Source of the DNA: Haliscomenobacter sp. | Lineage (GTDB): Bacteria > Bacteroidota > Bacteroidia > Chitinophagales > Saprospiraceae | Direction of reading: 5' to 3' | NCBI GenBank assembly: GCA_016713275.1 | Contig: JADJPL010000012.1 | Location: 148,561-212,560 of the forward strand | Length of the DNA stretch: 64,000 bases | Shown: positions 10,788 to 19,274 of the stretch, piece by piece | How positions within the stretch are numbered: position 1 is the stretch's first letter | Layout of the letters: each line of letters begins with the position of its first letter | The notes under the pieces: generated by a model | Told to the model about the DNA's origin: nothing | The model's database searches: none | What the model saw: only the letters and a program-made list of their open reading frames with translations | Position numbers and translations under genes: made by a program

Positions 10788-10832
10788 TACACGTCGCCCT
10801 GCCTGACGCAAAATTCGTGTTGGCGCCAGTAT

Positions 10833-11835
10833 TTACTTGTCTATAGTCCATTTTATCCAGTCATTAACTACGCTATCCCAATTAAAATTATTATAGTCTA
10901 TTTGCCCGTCAGTCGAATATCCAAAGAAATTATGCTCAAGTCCAATATATGCATTAAATGTAAAATTCTCTCTTTTTCTACGAATCATTTCAACTCTAAA
11001 ATAGTCATTAAATCCTACATTCCAATCTTTTGTTCCATAGCAGATAAGTACTGGGATGGTTAATTTATTCAAGTATTCAATTGGTGGAAATGGAAAAGGA
11101 GTAAGTAGCTTTAAATGAGTCTCCGTATGTATCTTCAATATTTTCGTTATTACGAACAATATACTTCCAATGCTCAAATTGATCTTCTCCATAACGAGTG
11201 CTATCAGTATCTGTTTCGATTGCTCGGTTTTGAGCAATCACTGTTGTAATTCTCCCAAATGGATTCCCACTACAGTAAATTAAATGGGTTACCTTATTTG
11301 TTTTCGTTGCAATTTTTGCTGCAATAGTACTTCCTTCCGAATGTCCAGCAACAATTAATTTTGACTTGGCGATATATTTTTGTCTTTGCAGGTATTCTAT
11401 AACTTGTATGTTTCTGTCAACATAATAGTCTAAATGGTTTTTTTGTGAATACTGCAAAGGAAACTTTCCGGTTATGGGGTCGAGATATGTAAAGTTTTGA
11501 CTAAGAGATTTTACGTCGGCAATAATTGGAACATAAGGTTTGCTTATTATTGCAATGTGGTAATAATTCTCCAAGCTGTCAGGGTTAAATGGAAAAACAC
11601 CATAGCTTGTCTGGCCATCTTTAATGATTAGAGGTTTGGGTAAACTGCCTTGGCAAAATAATAGCAGTGGTTTATTAATCCATTCATGTCCTCGCTTGGA
11701 TTTAAGTAATATGTCAATAGTGTCACCTCTAAAAGTTGTCTTAATGTGTCTAAACCCTAATTCCTCTACTTTACCCATTTGAGCATAAGAATTAGTCGTC
11801 AAGATGATTGCTAATATTAGTGTTATTGTCTTCAT
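10833..11835 (-). pseudogene. Secreted alpha/beta hydrolase, one frameshift
   Basis: Starts at 11835 with a signal peptide (MKTITLILAIILTTNSYAQ). The nucleophile elbow is VAGHSEGSTIA (residue ~165), the usual GxSxG. After a frame break near 11094 come VLICYGTKDWNVG (catalytic Asp) and IGLEHNFFG (catalytic His), which complete the triad. Removing one T from TTTT on the coding strand joins the frames into a ~333-residue enzyme. It is an exported serine esterase or peptidase of the dienelactone-hydrolase/prolyl-oligopeptidase-like type, and the substrate is unknown. AT-rich. Confidence 0.75.
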
Positions 11836-11901
11836 AATATTGGAGTTAATGGCTGAGCTACCCGGCGGACGACGGTAGGAGGCTGGACGTGGTAGTGGGC
11901 G

Positions 11902-12330
11902 CTAGCTTTCGATTCCTTTTGATTTCAAATAATTTCCCGGGGTAAAAACGGCAATGTCAGATCTTTCGTAATCTTTGACCTTTCGAGTGATTATCGCTTC
12001 AATTCCATCAATTGTCAATGCGGTTGAGTATTGTATAGAATCTTCGAAGTCTTTAAAACCATTTTTTAAAGCTTGGATGATCTTACTCTTTGTCGTTGCC
12101 ACAACCTGAATCATTTCAATAAGTTCTTCTACGGCATGTAAAGCTCTTTTGTGGTCCAAATATTTTCTGACGATGTAGTAGATATTGTTGATGCTGACTG
12201 CCGAAATATAGAGCTCCAGTTTTCCCTGTTCGTTTAATTCGAATATTTCGCTGGCAGGATTCGCAAAGGGCTCCCGGCCCGTAAAAAAGCCGATCACCAC
12301 ATCTGAATCTATGAAGAGTTTAGATATCAT
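11902..12330 (-). CDS. PIN-domain toxin (VapC-like ribonuclease)
   Basis: 142 residues. The first catalytic acid is in KLFIDSDVVIGFF, another is near the middle, and the C-terminal PIN motif DFEDSIQYSTA is followed by IEAIITRKVKDY and IAVFTP. PIN toxins of this type cleave RNA and are held in check by the gene next door. It overlaps the upstream antitoxin ORF by 11 bases, which implies co-transcription and translational coupling. Confidence 0.85.
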   Translation of the reverse strand: MISKLFIDSDVVIGFFTGREPFANPASEIFELNEQGKLELYISAVSINNIYYIVRKYLDHKRALHAVEELIEMIQVVATTKSKIIQALKNGFKDFEDSIQYSTALTIDGIEAIITRKVKDYERSDIAVFTPGNYLKSKGIES

Positions 12331-12574
12331 ATTTTTTTGATAATTCTTCGGTTAGCACTTTTTTGTAATCAAAATCCTCATCAATCGTCATGATTCCTCT
12401 TAGTCTTTGAATTCTTGGCGATAGCTGTTCAGGTTGAATTTCTCGACGATCTTTGGAAATTAGCTTGAAGTAGTTTTCTACCAAATCCGAAAGGCTTTGC
12501 CCTTTTTCCTTTGCGTATTCCTTTGCTGTTTTTATAACTTCTTCTTCTATGGTCAATGTCAACTTTGTATTCAT
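12320..12574 (-). CDS. DUF6364-type antitoxin paired with the PIN toxin
   Basis: From ATG 12574 the protein is 84 residues: MNTKLTLTIEEEVIKTAKEY, then AKEKGQSLSDLVENYFK. This is the ribbon-helix-helix-like N-terminus of DUF6364 antitoxins, and an acidic toxin-binding tail (MTIDEDFDYKKVLTEEL) follows. A longer reading from 12616 is possible but runs through the likely promoter. On the minus strand TATCTTTG at 12593-12586 matches the Bacteroidota -7 box, 11 bases before the ATG, which would mean a very short leader. The antitoxin probably represses its own operon. Confidence 0.85.
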   Translation of the reverse strand: MNTKLTLTIEEEVIKTAKEYAKEKGQSLSDLVENYFKLISKDRREIQPEQLSPRIQRLRGIMTIDEDFDYKKVLTEELSKKYDI

Positions 12575-12616
12575 GACTTTTTTTACAAAGATACGTGCTC
12601 TGAATAGATAAAGCAA

Positions 12617-12806
12617 TACGTGTTTCTAATGAGGGCTAACGAAACCGTAGTTGCCCCGATGATGGCATCTGGTGTGCTCAAACCGTGACTGAGTTTATAG
12701 GTTTCGATAAATTCAACCGCTTTTGCTGATATGGCCTCATCTATCTGCACAACGTCATAATACTTGATCTTTTTCTTCATCCGCGCTAATTCTTCTATTG
12801 CCACCA
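12617..12806 (-). pseudogene. Truncated second PIN/VapC toxin fragment
   Basis: The readable part, VAIEELARMKKKIKYYDVVQ and then KLSHGLSTPDAIIGATTVSLAL, is the C-terminal half of a VapC-type PIN domain (SHGLxxPDAxIxATA motif). The N-terminal half with the first catalytic acid is missing, because the sequence changes at ~12806 into group II intron sequence. After SLAL the frame also slips (LETRIAL is in the neighbouring frame). It lies directly upstream of the intact DUF6364/PIN pair. It is a dead toxin remnant. Confidence 0.7.
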
Positions 12807-12925
12807 TGTTCGCCAAAAGAGCGTTGTTTCATTTCATGAACCGCCGTGTACGAGGTCCGTACGCACGGTGGTGTGAGAGGGCTGGGGTGAGCGCTATAGC
12901 TCACCTCTCCCTGCTCGATTACCAG
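12804..12925 (+). mobile_element. 3' end of a group II intron
   Basis: Starts inside the last codons of an intron-encoded protein (HVRQKSVVSFHEPP frame). It continues into GAACCGCCGTGTACGAGGTC / CGTACGCACGGTGGTGTGAG, which folds as the conserved domain V hairpin, and then a domain VI-like stem (GGGGTGAGCGCTATAGCTCA). The first ~30 bases are identical to 14440-14470 in the second intron remnant. The 5' part is absent, so it cannot splice. Its left edge cuts the PIN fragment. Confidence 0.75.
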
Positions 12926-12932
12926 CATTCTT

Positions 12933-13823
12933 TTAATTTATCAATTTTTCATAAGCCGTTCGAAGTTTCAAAATATATTCATCAACTTCTACAATTTCAC
13001 TTCCATCTGCCCATCTAAACTTATCTAATCTATCGAGGAGATTCAATTGTTTAATTTCATTTTCTATTTCTTTATATTCAACTGGGAGTATTCCCATTCC
13101 CAACAAAAATGAATTAAATTCGTTTTCAGTGTATTGATTTTCCATTTGCACAAGTCCGATTTCTGAATGTGGAACGATGTTAATCCCAGAAGTTCCCCAA
13201 TCTAATAAGAATACATAGTGATTGTCGTAAATTACATTTCTCGGACACAAATCTCCATGAACGAGCCCTTCATTAAATTTTTGATCACGCAACTCAATTA
13301 AAATGTTTCTTATCTTTTCTTGTTCATAATTAGTGAATGCTTTTTTTTCTAATAGTGAATCGTTTTCTGACAATTCATTTATGTTGTATTCGAGCTTGCT
13401 TCTCCAGTTTGAATGAAATTCGTCAGTTGCAATATGGAGATCTTCAATTTCCTTTATACTATGAAATATTTTAGCGTATTTGCCTAAATTTTCCCAAATC
13501 AATAATTTTTCGTTGGGAGAACATTTACTTCCATTTGTTCCTTCTATTTTATTTAGAATCATAAAAGGAAACTGCTCTTTCATTCCAACTTTTAATACTT
13601 CTGGACTTGGTATATTTAGTTTAGCTACTTTTTCAATGCACCATTTTTCTTTCCAAAATTCAAACTCTTTGTTCTTATCTCTATTTATTCTTACAACATA
13701 GTTCCCTCCTTTGCATTTGACATCATATACATTATTTACAGACCCTAAATCCATAATTTGTGAAATAGATTCTACTTCTTCAGCTAATTCTATTGTCAAT
13801 ATTTCATGTGCTATTTTTTCCAT
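12933..13823 (-). CDS. APH/choline-kinase-like phosphotransferase
   Basis: From ATG 13823 (MEKIAHEILTIELAEEVESI) the protein is 296 residues. It has the aminoglycoside-phosphotransferase fold: glycine-rich N-lobe (DLGSVNNVYDVKCKG), nucleotide-binding Lys/Arg region (YVVRINRD), catalytic loop LVHGDLCPRNVIYDN (HxDxxxxN) and metal-binding FLLDWGTSG. Substrates of such kinases include choline, thiamine, antibiotics or sugars, and nothing here shows which. The frame is open to 14309, but that extension is antisense to the intron remnant and is not counted. The gene is AT-rich and wedged between two intron fragments. Confidence 0.8.
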   Translation of the reverse strand: MEKIAHEILTIELAEEVESISQIMDLGSVNNVYDVKCKGGNYVVRINRDKNKEFEFWKEKWCIEKVAKLNIPSPEVLKVGMKEQFPFMILNKIEGTNGSKCSPNEKLLIWENLGKYAKIFHSIKEIEDLHIATDEFHSNWRSKLEYNINELSENDSLLEKKAFTNYEQEKIRNILIELRDQKFNEGLVHGDLCPRNVIYDNHYVFLLDWGTSGINIVPHSEIGLVQMENQYTENEFNSFLLGMGILPVEYKEIENEIKQLNLLDRLDKFRWADGSEIVEVDEYILKLRTAYEKLIN

Positions 13824-13848
13824 TTTTCTTGATTGCTGGTAACGTCGA

Positions 13849-13893
13849 GTACATGCGGCGTGGCGGCGATTAGCCGACATAATCGTCATGTAC
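13849..13893. other. Two-step hairpin upstream of the phosphotransferase gene
   Basis: GTACATG (13849-13855) pairs with CATGTAC (13887-13893), and inside it CGATTA pairs with TAATCG. On the minus strand it is followed by CGTTACC and then the phosphotransferase start. The nested stem with unpaired spacers recalls an attC site or a REP-type element. It could also be a transcription attenuator. Confidence 0.4.
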
Positions 13894-13944
13894 AATGTGT
13901 GTGCCCGGCATGGGCATCCGATCCGGTATAAAGATACCGAATAT

Positions 13945-14475
13945 TTTTGGAGGGTGAAAGTCCCGTATGGGCAAGTGCCGAAGCCCATTAGCAAGCGGCA
14001 AGGGCGCTGTGGGCGACCGCAGGTCTGAAGGAAGCCGGACTGCAAAAGCTGGTACCGACGAATAGGAACCGCCAACGCAAGATCAAAGCCCTGACGCGCA
14101 AGACGCACCCTGTGCCGCTGGAAGAACGCATTCGCAGGCTGAAGCGCCTGATGTACGGTTGGGTCAACTACTTCCAATACGCCACCGGCTACGAGAAGTT
14201 TGAACAACTGGACGGCTGGGTGCGAAATCGTCTGCGATACTGTATTTGGAAAGCGTGGAAGAAACCGTGGCGCCGTTACCGGGCTTTCCGCCAATTGGGC
14301 ATCAACCACGAATGGGCCATGAAATTCGCCTGGTCGCGCAAAGGCGGCTGGCGATTATCATGCAGCCCGGTTATGGGCATGACCGTGACGGAAGAACGCC
14401 TCAAACATGCGGGGGATACCTCTCCTTCAAGGACTATTACCACCATGTTCGCCAAAAGAGCGTTGTTTCATGTGG
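13945..14475 (+). mobile_element. Group II intron remnant: domain I start joined to maturase tail
   Basis: 13945-14065 reads GGGTGAAAGTCCCGTATGGG, then GTGCCGAAGCCC and GGTCTGAAGGAAGCCGGACT. This is the conserved 5' region (domain I) of bacterial group II introns. It is followed at once by the C-terminal part of the intron-encoded protein, so about 1 kb with the reverse-transcriptase domain is deleted. The remnant stops at about 14470, where repeat copy R2 begins. It is in the same orientation as the domain V fragment at 12804. Confidence 0.75.
14068..14475 (+). pseudogene. Group II intron maturase, C-terminal fragment
   Basis: Shows the maturase/thumb region: RKIKALTRKTHPVPLEERI, RLKRLMYGWVNYFQYATGY, LDGWVRNRLRYCIWKAWKKP, RRYRAFRQLGINHEWA and SRKGGWRLS. 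The end should read GYLSFKDYYHHVRQKSVVS, which lies one frame over because of a G5 run at ~14410. The catalytic YADD-containing reverse-transcriptase part is missing. Non-functional. Confidence 0.8.
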
Positions 14476-14595
14476 TTTAGCTTATGAAAAAACGTACACG
14501 CGTAGCCTTTCGGTTTTTGCTCCCCTAAGATAGCGAGAAAGGGCAATGGGTCCAAGCGATTCGGGCTCAAAAATGCCTGTAGTCGCTAAAAAGGA
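14471..14595 (+). repeat. Interspersed repeat, copy R2
   Basis: Second half of the repeat described at 10021-10215. It begins GTGGTTTAGCTTATG and continues through GTAGCCTTTCGGTTTTTGCT and AGCGAGAAAGGGCAATGGGT. It starts exactly where the intron remnant ends, suggesting insertion or recombination at that point. Confidence 0.7.
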
Positions 14596-14635
14596 GGAGA
14601 ACACCAAAGTTTTTAGGTTTTAAGAAAGCTTCCCG

Positions 14636-15415
14636 TCAGTCGAATAAAAAAGATTTCCAGTGTTTGCAGTGCGTATCGGCTGACGCGTACCAGCCTTGCC
14701 TGCTTTCGGATTCTTCGGGCGAAAGCAATAAAAACCAGGAAGTATGGCTATATACCCTGTGTTCATCTTTTGGATTGTACACAACCCACTCTTTGGTCCC
14801 AATAATATCCAGGAAAAACCGGGGTTGCTCAAAGGAAATATTGTAGGAATCGCCGTAAGGCAGGTAGTGAAATTTTTCAACGCCAACGGTTTGCGGATAA
14901 TAATCTGTATACATTGCTTGCAGCGTTTTGGGGTAGTATCCGTTCCTCGACTTAAACCGCTCAATGTCCTGTATGTAGGCATCCGCATTCGCAATGGTTC
15001 TGCCTCTGCTCCAATCGGTAACCGGTTTTGCGATAGATAGTTGGATTGCCAGAATGGAAAGCGGGATTACTATCAGGTAAGCAGGGACAAGCGAACCCAA
15101 TTCGTTGTCTTTCGGATTTTTTAGCCTTTGTCTTAGGCTGCCAATGGTACCTGCCAGGAATACCAGTACGATGATGCCCAGGAATATACCTGCAATCAGA
15201 TAGGCCATAAATGCAAAAACGAGGGTCAAAAAGGAGGCGAAGGATAACGTTATCGTTGCAAACAGCCTGGATTTGTCTGGAACTACCAGCCAAAGGATTC
15301 CCAATACAGGAAACACCAGTCCAATGATGCCAATCCCTTGCAGGAGGGTGGATAAGGGCATTGCTAGTCTGTCATACGCTCCGCCCATAAATGGATAAAT
15401 AATGCCTACGGTCAT
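14636..15415 (-). CDS. Multi-pass membrane protein with C-terminal soluble domain
   Basis: 259 residues. Four hydrophobic helices (LLQGIGIIGLVFPVLGILWL; ATITLSFASFLTLVFAFMAY; GIFLGIIVLVFLAGTIGSL; AYLIVIPLSILAIQLSI) fill residues ~20-140. A soluble part of ~115 residues follows. It opens TIANADAYIQDIERFKSRNG / YYPKTLQAM, a pattern seen after the pseudopilin helix in secretion-type proteins (GxYP). The start at 15415 (MTVGIIYPFMGG) is tentative. No family recognised. Confidence 0.65.
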   Translation of the reverse strand: MTVGIIYPFMGGAYDRLAMPLSTLLQGIGIIGLVFPVLGILWLVVPDKSRLFATITLSFASFLTLVFAFMAYLIAGIFLGIIVLVFLAGTIGSLRQRLKNPKDNELGSLVPAYLIVIPLSILAIQLSIAKPVTDWSRGRTIANADAYIQDIERFKSRNGYYPKTLQAMYTDYYPQTVGVEKFHYLPYGDSYNISFEQPRFFLDIIGTKEWVVYNPKDEHRVYSHTSWFLLLSPEESESRQGWYASADTHCKHWKSFLFD

Positions 15416-15534
15416 CCCCTGTCAAAACCATGGCTTGTTTTGAAATAAGGATTCCTATTTTTTTGCCTTTGTCATGCGGTTACTTCATTTTGAATAGTGG
15501 TCTTTTATGCTCACGAATCGTCCCTTTTGGTGAG

Positions 15535-16064
15535 TAGAAGCCATCTCAAAACTATAGAATAGGATGGTCTCCCCCGTTGAAGGGGGTTGGGGGGATGAAA
15601 CCTTTCCCTGGCATCCCGGAAGTTTCATCCTCCTAACCCCTTCAAAACTAATCTTGTAGTATTTTTCCCTAAACCATGGTTTGGTGCAGTCCAGCTTCCG
15701 TTTGGCCCCCGGCCTCGGGGTTTGTTCTTTTTTTGCTCGCCCAAAAAAAGAACCAAAAAAAGGGCGCTCCTTCACCCTACCGCTCCGTGGCAAACGCCTT
15801 CGCTTTATGGGCTTCAACCGCTTGGAACACCGGTCGTTGCGTTTCACCTGCATTCCAAGCGGTTGACCCCATAAGGCGATCCCGTTCTTCGAACGGGAAC
15901 GGCATTCCACGGGCTCCGAGCTGCGGAGGGCAATTGAGAGACAAGCCGTTCCTTATGAAAAATACTACAAGATTAGCTTTAAAGGGGAAAATGCTTCGTT
16001 TGTTTTTGTCATGGGGTTAAGGAATGTACCCCACACCCGGGAAAGGCTATTGAGATCGCTTCTA
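15535..16064 (-). repeat. MITE-like composite element, copy A (contains a nested MITE)
   Basis: Begins tagaagccatctcaaaac and ends with its near-complement (ctattgagatcgcttcta), 530 bases. It is inverted relative to copy C at 58801. A second, inner element at 15648-15976 has its own perfect ends (ctaatcttgtagtattttt / aaaaatactacaagattag), flanked by decayed CTTCAAAGG-like duplications. Internal sequence includes GGGCGAGC and CCAAACCATGGTTT. No protein is encoded. Its right end truncates a GH3 gene. Confidence 0.85.
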
Positions 16065-16411
16065 GCCAACATCGTTAGGGCATTGGGTTTTGAAACAATT
16101 CCCCGCCCGTGGATGCCCCACGAAGCCAGTCCCAACGGGCCATCGGCCATGATAAAGGGAGGTATCCCGAGGCGCTCAACCGGGTGAATGAAGAAATCGT
16201 TGTAGCCCGCCAGAAGGTCTATTTTCTCCTCCAGCGTCATCAGGGAGCGCAGATTTTCAAGCCGTTCCTCTATGGAGAGCGCGGGGTTCCTGAAAGGGTA
16301 TTGCCCCACGGCGCGGACAACAACCAGCAGAAAAAAAACGGAGAAAGCGGACCGGACGAGGGTGGCTGGCGCTAGCAGGCGCAGGGGGCCAGGCGCTAAG
16401 GCCACATGCAT
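16065..16411 (-). pseudogene. GH3 beta-glucosidase, N-terminal stump cut by MITE copy A
   Basis: A signal-peptide-like start (SAFSVFFLLVVVRAVGQ) is followed by a typical GH3 N-terminus: ERLENLRSLMTLEEKIDLLA, GIPPFIMADGPLG and SWGIHGRG. This is the region just before the catalytic (alpha/beta)8 barrel. After PNALTMLAR the sequence enters the inverted repeat of the 530-base element. No GH3 sequence resumes on the other side, so ~85% of the enzyme is missing. The start at 16411 is approximate. Confidence 0.75.
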
Positions 16412-16531
16412 TCAGTGCGTCAAACTTAAGCCACTATACTTCGGGATGAGGTGTAATCTGCCCCAATGCTGCAAGCAAAGAGGCAGGTAATCCGATGCTT
16501 CAATCAGAATGACAAGCCCATACTGGGCTAT

Positions 16532-16656
16532 CTTGGAAGCGGCTGGTGGTCGTCCGCAACTATGGGCTTGCGTTCCTCCATTTGGAGTGGTTCTGTTTGG
16601 AATTTCATTTCGTTTAAGCGGATACTCAGGTTAAAAACCTTCCAGCGCCTCTGCCA
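16532..16656. repeat. Direct repeat shared with 21754-21882 (DUF4180 3' end and downstream)
   Basis: About 125 bases match 21754-21882 at roughly 85-90%: TTGGAAGCG, GCTGGTGGTCGTCC, GCAACTATGGGCTTG, TTTCCTCCATT, GTTTAAGCGGATACTC and CCAGCGCCTCTGCCA. The last part encodes the C-terminus (LAEALEGF) of the DUF4180 gene. The repeat therefore spans the gene's 3' end plus its trailer. Confidence 0.75.
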
Positions 16657-16984
16657 GGGAGGCTGCAAAATGAACGTGTCTTCCCCGGTTGCTTTCGGCA
16701 ATAAAATCGCGAAGGGGCTTACTGGTGTATTTTTTAAAATCGCCAACGATAGCCAGTTTAACCCGGTAATTCGTAAATTTTTGAAGTATTTCCCCCGCGA
16801 TGCCTGTTTTTAGATCAAAAAAATCAGGCGTGATGGTGTTTTCATAAAGGACAGCGCCGCTATACCCCTGAAAATAAAGGGTACCCAATAAATCCAGTCC
16901 GTCGCCGGCCCCGGCAATGACCAACGAATCGGAAATTACCTCCGCTATTTGGGTGTTTTCTTTTTCGTGTGTTTTTAGTTCCAT
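16631..16984 (-). CDS. DUF4180 domain protein
   Basis: From ATG 16984 (MELKTHEKENTQIAEVISDS) the protein is 117 residues, the normal size for DUF4180. Family motifs: GLDLLGTLYFQGYSGAVLYE, LKTGIAGEILQKFTNYRVKL, AIVGDFKKYTSKPLRDFI, ESNRGRHVHF and EALEGF. DUF4180 proteins are cytosolic and of unknown function. The GDxxxYxSxxLRDFIxESN core is reminiscent of STAS/SpoIIAA-like folds. A longer start at 17053 lacks conservation-like sequence. Confidence 0.85.
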   Translation of the reverse strand: MELKTHEKENTQIAEVISDSLVIAGAGDGLDLLGTLYFQGYSGAVLYENTITPDFFDLKTGIAGEILQKFTNYRVKLAIVGDFKKYTSKPLRDFIAESNRGRHVHFAASLAEALEGF

Positions 16985-17202
16985 GCGCTGTTGCTGGTTT
17001 TCATTAGGTTGTTGACCGAGGCGAGTCCGGTTTCGGGGCGGTTTCTTCCCCAAAGACCAGGCACTGGTGGTGCGCTGTTCGGGTGGTGTTGTACGGGCTT
17101 TGTAAATGACTTATTGTTTAATTGATAGATGATAACTTGGTAGCCCAATTATTCGAGATATTTAGTAGCAATTTTTAAGGAATAATTGTTAGCCTATTTA
17201 TT

Positions 17203-17883
17203 TTACTTGACCTTTGACTTTTTGCAAAAATCCAAAAAGTACCTAAAGGTTTGAATATGATTACTTTTGGTTGACCTTTTTATCAATTCATCAAGGTAAT
17301 CTTGCTCAACGATACCACGAGGGAAATTTTTCGTATAACGAATATTGCGCTCAGCAAGCATTTCTGTCAAATAGGAGGCATGAAATTGTGCGTGTGTTTC
17401 GTGAGCCTCTAACTTGCCCATTAATTCAGGGTCATTTGTATGTACATTGTAAAATCCTATATATTGTCTTAGCTCTTCGCTACGTGGACGACGTTTGTAC
17501 ACTTTTCGATTGCCTAAACACCACGTTTCAATACAACGATTTTGAATGATGAGGATAAATTCTGTATTTGGATTTAATTTAATGGCATTGGTTTCGATAA
17601 AATCAAACACTTCTTTCCTTCTTTCTTCAACTTTTACCTCATCAGCATCAATGCACATAACCAAATAATCATATAACCTCAACTCGTTTACTTCCTCAAC
17701 GGAATTTCGTAGATGGTTGTCTAAAATTGAAGGGAAGCCATTGCCATTGAAAATATAATAGTTGTTTTTTGTTGCACTTCTCGGATTTATAACCTCGGTC
17801 AACTCAGGGATTAGATAGGAAATCCATTTGGGGTAAACCTTCTTTTCGGTTCTTCTTCCCTCAACTAAAAGATAAATATTCAT
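17203..17883 (-). CDS. TOPRIM-like protein paired with an AAA ATPase
   Basis: 226 residues. The N-terminus IYLLVEGRRTEKKVYPKWIS carries the invariant Glu of a TOPRIM fold, and LYDYLVMCIDADEVK gives the DxD motif. QNRCIETWCLGN follows, as in RloB/DUF4276/AriB-type proteins linked to phage defence. The gene starts on the ATGA that ends the ATPase gene (4-base overlap), so the two form one transcription and translation unit. By analogy with OLD-like and PARIS-type pairs, this would be the nuclease or effector and the ATPase the sensor. That role is inferred. AT-rich. Confidence 0.7.
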   Translation of the reverse strand: MNIYLLVEGRRTEKKVYPKWISYLIPELTEVINPRSATKNNYYIFNGNGFPSILDNHLRNSVEEVNELRLYDYLVMCIDADEVKVEERRKEVFDFIETNAIKLNPNTEFILIIQNRCIETWCLGNRKVYKRRPRSEELRQYIGFYNVHTNDPELMGKLEAHETHAQFHASYLTEMLAERNIRYTKNFPRGIVEQDYLDELIKRSTKSNHIQTFRYFLDFCKKSKVK

Positions 17884-19031
17884 ATTTTTTCGCTTCCTGT
17901 TTGATATTCTTCCAGTTGCAATAATTGCATGAACGCGTCATGTTTTGACTTGCCGAGGTTGAATTTATTTAAATCGTGAGTTTTGACAACACTTGCATTC
18001 CGAGTAACCAACTTCCAATTGTTGAAGTTTATACTATTGATAATATAAGGATGGTGACTTGTTAAGATAAATTGCAGTTGTCTTTTTGATTGAAGTATAT
18101 CTGCAGTTAACTCATCAATGCAGTTTATTCAAAGGCTGTTTTCAAACTCATCAATCAGGAATACTGTCCCTTCGGGAGAAAGGTAGAGTTCTCCTATATG
18201 GATTAACGACCTGAACATCCCTGAAGAAATTCTACTTTGTTGAACCCATTTACCGACACCTTTTTCCTTTATTTGTATGAAAGGGTAGTCTTTAAATATT
18301 GAAGGCATTTCTTCTTTGTCCAAGTCAATAGGCGCTACCTTAACATCTTCTACTTGAGGGAAAATATCAATGAAGCGGTCTTTTATTTGGAGAAAGGTTT
18401 TTTTATCGTTTTTGTAGACAAGGAAAAGTTTGCCTCTGATGTCAATATCTGAATCTTGAATCTTTTTTAATGTGTTATACTTTTTGGCAAGTTTATTGGC
18501 ATCGAAAAAATTAATTCTGAATGCTTCGTGCTGGGAAGAAGAATGGTCTGTCATATGTATCCTTCTCATTTCTGAAATGATACTGCTCATTTCGTTTTCT
18601 TCTTTGAGATGGTTGACCAAGCTTTTCTCACGAGAAAGTTTGATGGTTTCCTTGCCCTGGAAAAAAATTTTATCAACTTTCCTTTCCGCAATAACAGTGC
18701 CATTAAATGTTATGTTTTCAAACAACAATTTCGGCTTGTTTTTAACACTCTCCTCTTCGTCTTCGTCAGCAATAAATGGATTTGTTTCTAATTTTTCAAA
18801 TTCGCCTTCCCAAGTATAATGGTTTTCGTTTCCAATATTAAAATCGACAAACCACTTAACTCCGTTGATCGACTCACCCAAAGCAATTTCTTTTAAGGAG
18901 TGAATTGCTTTAAGGATTTGGGTTTTCCCAACGCCAGAAGCGCCAACTAATAAGGTCAGGCGATTGAAGTTCGTTTCTTCCAATCTCCATTCTCTTGCTT
19001 TATCTTCAAAAATGAATTTATTTAGTTTCAT
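17880..19031 (-). pseudogene. AAA/ABC-type ATPase (OLD/AriA-like) with an in-frame TGA
   Basis: The reading frame spans 383 codons interrupted once by TGA at 18131-18129. N-terminus MKLNKFIFEDKAREW, Walker A LLVGASGVGKTQILKA (residues ~30-38), Walker B GTVFLIDEFENSL directly before the stop. After it, in the same frame, come INCIDELTADILQSKRQLQF and ILTSHHPYIINSIN (H-loop). Relatives read ENSLG here, so GGA to TGA is the minimal change. Without readthrough the protein lacks the switch histidine. Start at ATG 19031. Partner of the TOPRIM gene. Confidence 0.8.
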
Positions 19032-19062
19032 TTAAAAATTTGTTAATCACTGAATAATCCTG

Positions 19063-19070
19063 CAAAGATA
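19063..19070 (-). promoter_or_regulatory. Candidate -7 box for the ATPase/TOPRIM pair
   Basis: TATCTTTG on the minus strand matches the Bacteroidota -7 consensus TAnnTTTG. It lies 31 bases upstream of the ATPase ATG. No good TTTG -33 element is seen at the expected distance, so the call rests on the -7 box alone. Confidence 0.4.
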
Positions 19071-19274
19071 CTATTTTTGTTTTTTCTCACTTTCGCTAAC
19101 AATTGCATTCCCGGACCCCAAAAACTACTTCCTCTGGACGCGTTCAATCCTTTTTTATCTCTTCCCATTTGCGGCTCTATTTCCTATCCCCCCATTTCCT
19201 CTGGCCACCCCCCCAACAGGCAGACATACCTTGTGTACTCCAAATTCGGCCCGCTCTTCCTTCAAAAAATCCCT

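Noticed and set aside
13824..14309. 162-codon N-terminal extension of the phosphotransferase on the minus strand
   Set aside because: It is antisense to the group II intron remnant and shows no kinase-related sequence. ATG 13823 gives the normal length.
17203..19031. Naming the pair PARIS (AriA/AriB)
   Set aside because: Only the fold combination is visible. Diagnostic AriA/AriB features could not be verified without profile searches.
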